Source: Myxococcales bacterium
GTDB taxonomy: Bacteria; Myxococcota_C; UBA6777
Length of the DNA stretch: 6,270 bases
Assembly: GCA_027005175.1 (NCBI GenBank)
Contig: JALTMC010000235.1
Coordinates: forward strand, 1-6,270
Reading direction: 5' to 3'
A model generated the notes under the pieces. It searched no databases, was not told the origin of the DNA, and saw only the letters and a program-made list of their open reading frames with translations. Below, in pieces: positions 1-4,710 of the stretch (position 1 is the first letter of the stretch; the number at the start of each line of letters is the position of its first letter). The position numbers were made by a program, and so were the translations under genes.

Positions 1-392
1 CTTCTGTTCGGAATCCCATCACCGTCTTTATCTTCGACGGTGGGCTTAGGGCAGCCACGACTGGCAGACACTCCTGCAACAGTGGGACAGAGATCCTGTT
101 TGTCGGTGAAACCATCACCGTCTGTGTCGTTTGCCACAGGACAACCCTGTGTCACGCTGGGTCCAGGCTCACGCTTGCAGCGGTCTTTGTGATCGGGCAC
201 GCCGTCACGGTCCGTATCTTTGGCTGGACAACCCTGAGCTTCTGGAATACCTGGGCGTTTCGGACAGTGATCTTTTTTGTCGGGAATCCCATCCGAGTCG
301 CTGTCGCGGATAGGACAGCCCTGATTCTTTGGGGACCCCGCTAGCCGTGGGCATTGGTCCTTGTCGTCAGGCACTCCATCGTTGTCTTGGTC
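1..392 (-). repeat. Thrombospondin type 3 (calcium-binding) repeats inside the OmpA-like gene
   Basis: Four complete repeats and the start of a fifth are visible, each 29-32 residues. The headers read DQDNDGVPDDKDQCP, DSDSDGIPDKKDHCP, DTDRDGVPDHKDRCK, DTDGDGFTDKQDLCP and DKDGDGIPN (cut by the edge). The first four are followed by a spacer ending in GCP. The DxDxDGxxDxxD pattern is the calcium-coordinating signature of the type 3 family, and the cysteines are expected to pair. In OmpA-family proteins this segment is a stiff linker between barrel and peptidoglycan-binding domain. The third repeat has Lys where the others have Pro after the first Cys. Confidence 0.9.
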
Positions 393-1400
393 TGAGAGAG
401 TTGGCCTTGGGGAAGAAGAACCAAACTGAGGAGCCCAGACAAAGCCGAGAATCGCACGAAACTTGGGACTGCCATAGCCGGAGAGCAGGCCGATTCCGAA
501 CCCAATGTTGAGTGCCAAGGTGGGAGAACCCATGGGAAACAAACGAATCCCTGCAAACAACCCCATCGGAGAACTCGCGATACCGGGAGATGTGAGTCCC
601 ACAACCCCACTAATATCCGCAATAATCGAAAGAGTTCGTCGAATGGCATCGATGCGAAGGCCGACACTGTAGGTGAGTTCATGACCGACAAAGAGCCCTA
701 AAAATTCCGTTTCATCGAGATAGCGGTAGCCAAGGTTCAAGGCAAAGGCGACTCGGGAGAACCGCTTACTGAGTAAGGCGTTGATTCCAAAGCTAAGTGT
801 TCCTTCCCCATTGAATTGGTCAGCATTTCCAGAGGGAAGTCCGAGAGAGGGCATCACAGCAAGGCTGAGGCCGTGTTGTTTTTCACGGAGGAATTGAAAG
901 CGCAGGCGGATTTGGATGTCACGCATGTAAATGCCAGAGAGAGAGCGGCCGGAAGCGGCTCCAAGGCGGCTAATCGTGGGCAGTGTTCCATCTTGAAAGA
1001 GTGTCATGGGTAGGGTGACATTGAGATCCAGCCAGGAGAGAAGGCCAATACCCAGGCCGACGTCAGCCGCAAGTTGATGACGCATGACATCGATTTGTTT
1101 GTCTTGTCCCTCTTCCACAAGAAAGAGAGGGTCCCATCCGTAATTCAGCATGACGCCCAAGAAGAATTTCCATTGACCCAGGTTTTCGGCGCTGTAGGTC
1201 TGAAACATCCCTTTGGGATCGGGGCCCGGTCGGAATTGCTGGAGATCAAATGCGGTATGGGAGCGTCTCGTTGCGTTTGGGTTCTTGCCTTGTGCCCATG
1301 TTGCAGAGGGGGAGCTACCCCAACCCAAGATGACCCAAAAGAGAACCATCATCAGTCTAAGAAAGCTCTCGTGTGCTTGTTGTCGAGATACTACCGCCAT
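1..1400 (-). CDS. OmpA-like outer-membrane beta-barrel protein with thrombospondin type 3 repeats (3' end off the window)
   Basis: The frame is open from ATG at 1400 to the left edge (466 complete codons, no stop or frameshift when translated through). Residues 1-36 form a signal peptide: Arg6 and Arg15, a hydrophobic core (MMVLFWVILGWG) and a probable cut at ATWA|QG. Residues about 60-325 alternate hydrophobic and polar residues with many glycines and aromatics, as in a beta-barrel, ending in GSPKFRAILGFVWAP, a closing strand typical of myxobacterial OmpA-type proteins. From residue 337 come Asp-rich type 3 repeats. Family knowledge: such proteins sit in the outer membrane and usually end in an OmpA peptidoglycan-binding domain, which would be beyond position 1 and is not seen. 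The start is chosen because Met17/Met18 would remove the basic n-region; the ribosome site is weak (GAAG at 1407-1410). It lies 127 bases downstream of the protease gene on the same strand, with a promoter-like box between. Confidence 0.85.
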   Translation of the reverse strand, partial: MAVVSRQQAHESFLRLMMVLFWVILGWGSSPSATWAQGKNPNATRRSHTAFDLQQFRPGPDPKGMFQTYSAENLGQWKFFLGVMLNYGWDPLFLVEEGQDKQIDVMRHQLAADVGLGIGLLSWLDLNVTLPMTLFQDGTLPTISRLGAASGRSLSGIYMRDIQIRLRFQFLREKQHGLSLAVMPSLGLPSGNADQFNGEGTLSFGINALLSKRFSRVAFALNLGYRYLDETEFLGLFVGHELTYSVGLRIDAIRRTLSIIADISGVVGLTSPGIASSPMGLFAGIRLFPMGSPTLALNIGFGIGLLSGYGSPKFRAILGFVWAPQFGSSSPRPTLSDQDNDGVPDDKDQCPRLAGSPKNQGCPIRDSDSDGIPDKKDHCPKRPGIPEAQGCPAKDTDRDGVPDHKDRCKREPGPSVTQGCPVANDTDGDGFTDKQDLCPTVAGVSASRGCPKPTVEDKDGDGIPNR

Positions 1401-1430
1401 CGTTTGCTTCGATCCATTGGAAAAGTCGTC

Positions 1431-1436
1431 ATTATA
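1431..1436 (-). promoter_or_regulatory. Candidate -10 box (TATAAT) for the OmpA-like gene
   Basis: On the minus strand the 127-base gap between the protease stop and the OmpA-like start contains a perfect TATAAT. It would place transcription start near 1424, giving a leader of about 24 bases before ATG at 1400. The -35 position at the usual 17-base spacing (TCGGGA, 1454-1459) is a poor match to TTGACA, so this is a half-supported sigma-70 promoter. I see no clear hairpin terminator in the gap, so read-through from the protease gene is also possible. Confidence 0.4.
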
Positions 1437-1527
1437 GATTGCGTAAAGCTTCTTCCCGATCGCGGACCCGGCAGAGTCTACAGCGAGGCGGATCTTGGAG
1501 GGGAGGGTGTTAAGTGATTTCACGTTT

Positions 1528-3342
1528 CTACCATAACTTGGAGTACAGAGAAAGCAAACGGTAGTGACGGTGTTTCTGTCGGATAGAGAGCACAAAAGCA
1601 AAGAGCCATCCCAGAATGGAGAGGGGGCTTGTGCTGCCACAACCAAATCCACGTGGTTGAAGACGTGGACCTCGGAGGGGGTTGTTGGATTGGGGTTGTT
1701 GGCAGTTCTCATCCACCTTTCCATCACAGTTATTATCAAATCCGTCGCATGATTCGGGGGTTGGTAGAATTGATCCGGTACAAGAACTCCACTTGCCTTG
1801 TGAGCAAAACTGGATACCAGCCCGGCATAAGCCAACATTAAGGGTCTTTGGTGTGCTTGCATAGCAGGCCTGTGTTGCGCCAGATTGGCACTCCGCCTTT
1901 ACACAGCCCTCATCAACTTGACCATTGCAGTTGTTGTCACGGTTGTCTTGGCATGTCTCTTTGCTTGCGGGAAGTACTTGTCCCACACAAGCTGTCCACA
2001 CACCACTTTGACAGGTCTGCGTTCCGCTCTTACAAACACCAACACCCTGCGTTCCTGCTAAGCCTGTATAACAAGCTTGCGTCATCCCATCTTTACAATC
2101 GGGACAGCCTTCATCGACCTGGCCATCGCAGTTGTTGTCGAGCTGGTCGAAACATAACTCTTGGCTTGTGGGGAGGAACTGCTTGGAACAAGAGCTCCAC
2201 TGTCCCCTTCGACAGATCTGGAAACCATCCCGACAGGCTCCAACACCGCGTGTCTTCGAAGGGCCGGTATAGCAGGGTTGTTGCTTTCCCTCTGTACAAA
2301 TTGGACAGCCTTCATCGACCTGACCATCGCAGTTGTTGTCGAGCTGGTCGCCACATCGGTCGCTTGTTTTCGGCATTACAGCACCAACGCAAGTCCCCCA
2401 CTTGCCGCCCTGACAAGTCTCTGTTCCTTCCCGACAAACTCCAACGCCTCGTGTGCTTGGAGGTCCTGTATAACAAGGCCGAGACTGGCCATTGTTACAA
2501 CCTGTGGAGCCTCCTCCATACTGTTGGAGAAGAGGCAACAAAAAGCTCTGGTAATGTACATCAGGGCGGGCATCACGAGTACCTCCGTCACAGAGGGTGG
2601 CGGGGTTTCCGTTGGGGTTGCGTCGAGCTTGGTAAGCGACAGATGTCACACCGACCACACGCCACTGTCCTTGGACTTGTCGTAAAGCGGGACCACCGGA
2701 GTCTCCGTGACAGGCACTCTTTTTGTCTTGTTGATCAAAGTGGATAAAGGAGCCCGAACCTACTTGAAAGATAGGGATTTGTGCAGACTGTTTGTTTCTC
2801 GGGGCTTGTGGTCTTGGTGAAACTTGAGTCAGCCCATAACCCATCACCAGGACTTTCTTTCCAACCCAGGTGGAATCCATGGTCTGTGTGTTGACAGGAA
2901 GAGGTGTTATATTGGTCACAGGCTGGGACAACACAAGTATCGCCAAGTCATAGTTGAAGAGTGTGCTGCTTCTGCGATTGTATTTGGGATGTTGCTTTGC
3001 CTGGGAGATCGTATGAAATGCAAAGCCCTGTGTGGTCTCCACACGAAATTGGATGTTTCGCAGACCACCCGCTCGACCAAAGGCGTCCACACAATGGGAA
3101 GCGGTCAGAACGAGGCGAGGGGCGATCAAGGTTGCAGTACAAAATGACTGAGTCCGACTTGCAACCAAAGCGCCAACCGCAGGATGACTTGGATCGGGCT
3201 GACCCTTAATGATGGCCTGTTGGTAGAGCTTTCTTTCAGGAGAGAGAGACTTCCCACAACCTGTACACACACCCACAAGCAAGGTTAGCACAAGGGCCAA
3301 GCGAGTGGTTCGCCAAAGCAAGTTGTGTGTTTGCGAAACCAT
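1528..3342 (-). CDS. Trypsin-fold (S1) serine protease, predicted lipoprotein, with four MopE-type repeats and a MYXO-CTERM-like tail
   Basis: Predicted 604-residue surface endopeptidase. Residues 11-29 are a lipoprotein-type signal peptide (LALVLTLLVGVCTGC; Cys29 the likely lipidated residue). The S1 domain spans about 44-275: activation-type N-terminus IIKG at 44, catalytic His83 (TASHC), Asp132 (NYDLAILVL) and Ser215 (CHGDSGGPA). Cys68-Cys84 and Cys211-Cys251 match conserved S1 disulfides. Four cysteine-rich repeats (282-547) each end in a DNNCDGQVDEGC-like motif, related to the MopE putative metal-binding family. Residues 566-593 (GFGCGS, hydrophobic segment, IRQKHRH) resemble MYXO-CTERM, which myxobacteria use for surface sorting. 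The start at 3342 is preferred over in-frame ATGs at 3372 and 3369 because GGAGG lies 6 bases before it and the signal peptide then has normal length. By eye, pocket position 189 is Ser209 and 226 is Asp261, so cleavage specificity is uncertain. Substrate unknown. Confidence 0.92.
   Translation of the reverse strand: MVSQTHNLLWRTTRLALVLTLLVGVCTGCGKSLSPERKLYQQAIIKGQPDPSHPAVGALVASRTQSFCTATLIAPRLVLTASHCVDAFGRAGGLRNIQFRVETTQGFAFHTISQAKQHPKYNRRSSTLFNYDLAILVLSQPVTNITPLPVNTQTMDSTWVGKKVLVMGYGLTQVSPRPQAPRNKQSAQIPIFQVGSGSFIHFDQQDKKSACHGDSGGPALRQVQGQWRVVGVTSVAYQARRNPNGNPATLCDGGTRDARPDVHYQSFLLPLLQQYGGGSTGCNNGQSRPCYTGPPSTRGVGVCREGTETCQGGKWGTCVGAVMPKTSDRCGDQLDNNCDGQVDEGCPICTEGKQQPCYTGPSKTRGVGACRDGFQICRRGQWSSCSKQFLPTSQELCFDQLDNNCDGQVDEGCPDCKDGMTQACYTGLAGTQGVGVCKSGTQTCQSGVWTACVGQVLPASKETCQDNRDNNCNGQVDEGCVKAECQSGATQACYASTPKTLNVGLCRAGIQFCSQGKWSSCTGSILPTPESCDGFDNNCDGKVDENCQQPQSNNPLRGPRLQPRGFGCGSTSPLSILGWLFAFVLSIRQKHRHYRLLSLYSKLW
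1564..1647 (-). other. MYXO-CTERM-like C-terminal sorting signal
   Basis: Residues 566-593 of the protease have the three parts of this signal in order: a Gly-Cys-Gly motif (GFGCGS), a hydrophobic helix (PLSILGWLFAFVLSI) and a basic cluster (RQKHRH). In myxobacteria such tails are processed by an intramembrane protease (myxosortase) and the cysteine is thought to be modified for surface anchoring. Unusually, 11 residues (YRLLSLYSKLW) follow the basic cluster; most known tails end there. Confidence 0.75.
1702..2499 (-). repeat. Four tandem cysteine-rich MopE-type repeats in the protease gene
   Basis: The units are about 64-67 residues (about 200 bases): roughly 2499-2302, 2301-2101, 2100-1903 and 1902-1702. 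Each has the order QxCYxG, a VGxCRxG turn, a CxxGxWxxC hairpin, LP or MP, then CxDxxDNNCDGxVDExC. The final motif resembles an acidic metal-binding loop and is what the MopE-type Pfam family is named for. At DNA level units 1 and 2 are nearly identical over their acidic motif: 2102-2149 and 2303-2350 differ at one base in 48. Units 3 and 4 have diverged (DNNCNG in unit 3, DENC in unit 4). This suggests growth by unequal recombination, with units 1 and 2 the most recent or most homogenised pair. Confidence 0.85.
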
Positions 3343-3347
3343 ACAAG

Positions 3348-3356
3348 CCCTCCTTT
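3348..3356 (-). promoter_or_regulatory. Strong Shine-Dalgarno site that fixes the protease start
   Basis: The minus strand reads AAAGGAGGG, with the GGAGG core at 3349-3353 and 6 bases between it and ATG at 3342. The two in-frame ATGs further upstream (3372 and 3369) have no comparable site and would add ten residues before the signal peptide, so 3342 is the supported start. Confidence 0.85.
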
Positions 3357-3370
3357 GTTTCGCTGTCATC

Positions 3371-3400
3371 ATCCTATCATGCAGTTTTGCTCACCTGCAA
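3371..3400 (-). promoter_or_regulatory. Weak candidate promoter for the protease gene in the divergent intergenic region
   Basis: In the 251 bases between the protease start (3342) and the plus-strand propeller start (3594), the minus strand holds TTGCAG (3395-3400), an 18-base spacer and TAGGAT (3371-3376). Both boxes match the sigma-70 consensus only partly. It is placed sensibly, about 20 bases before the Shine-Dalgarno site. For the plus-strand gene only a TATCAT at 3572-3577 is visible, with no good -35 box, and it sits very close to the start codon. A short GC hairpin (3552-3556 with 3564-3568) lies in the plus-strand leader. No operator-like palindrome is clear. Confidence 0.2.
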
Positions 3401-3582
3401 GCTTAGACATCTTGCCAGTGAGCACAACACGTCCTCTCTTCTTATCGGCAAAACCTAAAATGAATTGCTTCCATTTTCGCTTGATCTTGCGTACGCTCAC
3501 GCTTGGGTACACATGGAAATGGATCTCTGCTGCTACGAGTTTGTAACATTTGGGCGGGATACGCGCCCCTCTATCATCACAA

Positions 3583-3586
3583 AGGA
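3583..3586 (+). promoter_or_regulatory. Shine-Dalgarno site that fixes the propeller-like gene start
   Basis: AGGA, within AAAGGATG, lies 7 bases before ATG at 3594. This ATG also begins directly at a signal peptide. The longer in-frame start at 3465 would put 43 residues without signal character ahead of it. Confidence 0.65.
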
Positions 3587-3593
3587 TGACCAG

Positions 3594-4616
3594 ATGCTCC
3601 TTCTCTATCGATGCTTTGTTTGTTGTGTCGCATTTTGTTCGATAAGCTTTGGCTTGGTGTTGGCGCAACCAACAAGCTCTCCAATACGCGAGTCAACCTC
3701 GCTCCAATGGCAGGTCACAAAACGCTGGTCTCTTGCACAGGGACCCTATCAATGGGAAGTGGGCTCTTCCTATGGTCTGGTTGGGCATGTGCTACAAGGT
3801 TGCGTCACAGTCTTTGATACCCAAGCATGGAAGAAGATACGAGCCAAGAGCTTTGGTCAAGGACAGGTGTATGTAGCGGTGCAAGGGAGTTGGGGCCTTG
3901 TAGCCCTCACAACACAAAAGAAGCTGCTTCTTGTCTCTCTCCCTTTCTTGCGGGTTCATCGGACATATCCTCTTTCCTTTTATCCTTATGGTGTACATCT
4001 TGAAGCAACACATCCAACCACAAGGAAGGGTCGTCAACCTTCTTCTCAACCCACAAGAGCCAAGAAACACTCACCAACGTATGCCATGATTGCCGATCAA
4101 ATCGGTGGAATGTTGATTCGTTTGCATCTTGGCACAGGTAAGATTGTGCGTCGTCAAAAGTTTCGATGGCCGCTGCGAACACGATGGTCTGGCGTCTTTG
4201 GTGTTTTAGTCCCATTGTCAGGCCCTTTACTTTTGCTCGACCCAGGCTGGAGTGTTAAAAGTCAGCTTCGACTTCCTGGTGTTGTGGGAGATATCGCACT
4301 ACAACACAACAAACTTGCCCTTGCCTACGGTGATACAAAACGTCACCATGGATCTCTTCATCTCTATCAACTACCTAAAACAAAGCCCATCTGGAGGGCT
4401 TCCACAGATGCCCGCCCTCGCAGTCTCGCTTTCGCAGGCTCTCATCTTGTAACCCTCTCTGAAAGAGGTCTACTTCAGTACTTTTCCCCTCAAGGCAAAA
4501 CGATTCAAAACAAACAGCTTGGAACCAGTGGTCTTGTTATTCGATGCAGCAATCGCATTCTCTGTTCGGCTTTGCTACCGATGGAGCGAAAGATCGTAAA
4601 ACTCCAACTGCAATAG
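3594..4616 (+). CDS. Exported beta-propeller-like protein of unknown function
   Basis: I do not recognise a named family. The 340-residue product starts with a Sec signal peptide (MLLLYRCFVCCVAFCSISFG, then LVLA|Q), unusually rich in cysteine (positions 7, 10, 11, 15). The mature part is made of short beta-strand runs that recur every 40-50 residues, for example YGLVGHVLQGCVTVFDTQAW, WGLVALTTQKKLLLVSLP, GPLLLLDPGWSVKSQL, GDIALQHNKLALAYGD and GSHLVTLSERGLLQYFSPQG. The "value, then name or axis, then value" style resembles WD40, YVTN or PQQ-like propellers, which usually bind ligands or proteins. A linker around residues 145-165 is basic and Ser/Thr/Pro rich. Predicted location is the periplasm or outside the cell. 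It is divergent from the protease gene and convergent with the PEGA-domain gene. The last codons are duplicated downstream in the same frame. The fold is an inference from reading; the gene call itself is well supported. Confidence 0.72.
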   Translation: MLLLYRCFVCCVAFCSISFGLVLAQPTSSPIRESTSLQWQVTKRWSLAQGPYQWEVGSSYGLVGHVLQGCVTVFDTQAWKKIRAKSFGQGQVYVAVQGSWGLVALTTQKKLLLVSLPFLRVHRTYPLSFYPYGVHLEATHPTTRKGRQPSSQPTRAKKHSPTYAMIADQIGGMLIRLHLGTGKIVRRQKFRWPLRTRWSGVFGVLVPLSGPLLLLDPGWSVKSQLRLPGVVGDIALQHNKLALAYGDTKRHHGSLHLYQLPKTKPIWRASTDARPRSLAFAGSHLVTLSERGLLQYFSPQGKTIQNKQLGTSGLVIRCSNRILCSALLPMERKIVKLQLQ

Positions 4617-4681
4617 GACCACAAGTTACTTACCCTGTTACCGGTGGGGCGAAAGATTATAAAACTCCAACTGCGATAGGA
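4571..4681 (+). repeat. Tandem duplication of the propeller gene's 3' end, stop codon included
   Basis: Bases 4571-4618, containing the last codons and the TAG stop, recur at 4634-4681, offset by 63 bases (21 codons, same frame). They match at 40 of 48 positions, and 38 of 43 over the core from 4576. The second copy would encode LPVGRKIIKLQLR-stop against LPMERKIVKLQLQ-stop in the gene. All eight differences are transitions. The second copy lies outside the coding region and directly abuts the hairpin before the convergent gene. Confidence 0.9.
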
Positions 4682-4710
4682 GTTCTACATTCTATGTAGA
4701 GCTATTTATT
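4681..4710 (+). terminator. Hairpin terminator between the convergent genes
   Basis: AGTTCTACAT (4681-4690), loop TCT and ATGTAGAGCT (4694-4703) form a 10-base-pair stem with one G-T wobble, followed on the plus strand by ATTTATT (4704-4710), a moderately T-rich tail. It would end transcription of the propeller-like gene. The stem is AT-leaning, so strength is uncertain. It also covers part of the stop codon of the opposite gene (4702-4704); on the minus strand it is not followed by a T-run, so it is a weaker terminator for that gene. Confidence 0.5.

Noticed and set aside
1074-1517. A 147-codon plus-strand frame opposite the OmpA-like gene start.
   Set aside because: The opposite strand encodes an uninterrupted signal peptide and barrel with family features, and this frame has no ribosome site or recognisable motif.
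1702-2499. Regularly spaced near-identical blocks that could suggest a CRISPR-like or other non-coding array.
   Set aside because: The 200-base period is in frame, and the blocks encode conserved cysteine-rich protein repeats within one long gene.
1848-2747. A 299-codon plus-strand frame opposite the protease.
   Set aside because: It is the antisense shadow of the four repeats and S1 domain; its translation is low-complexity His/Cys/Arg-rich sequence without domain character.
3552-3568. GGGCG / CGCCC hairpin in the leader of the propeller-like gene.
   Set aside because: Only five pairs, no conserved flanking features, and no sign of a riboswitch or attenuator; mentioned only as part of the intergenic region.
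3465-3593. An earlier in-frame ATG for the propeller-like gene.
   Set aside because: It would place 43 residues ahead of a clear signal peptide and has no good ribosome site; ATG at 3594 has AGGA at proper spacing.
3369-3668. A 99-codon minus-strand frame upstream of the protease gene, with a basic, fairly protein-like C-terminal half.
   Set aside because: Its only early ATG lies inside the divergent propeller gene, it has no visible ribosome site, and the sequence matches no family I know. It could still hide a short leader peptide, but nothing supports it.
4663-4684. Inverted repeat AACTCC / GGAGTT beside the duplicated gene end.
   Set aside because: Six pairs with a 10-base loop; it competes with the stronger 10-pair hairpin at 4681-4703 and lacks a T-run, so it is not called as a separate terminator.
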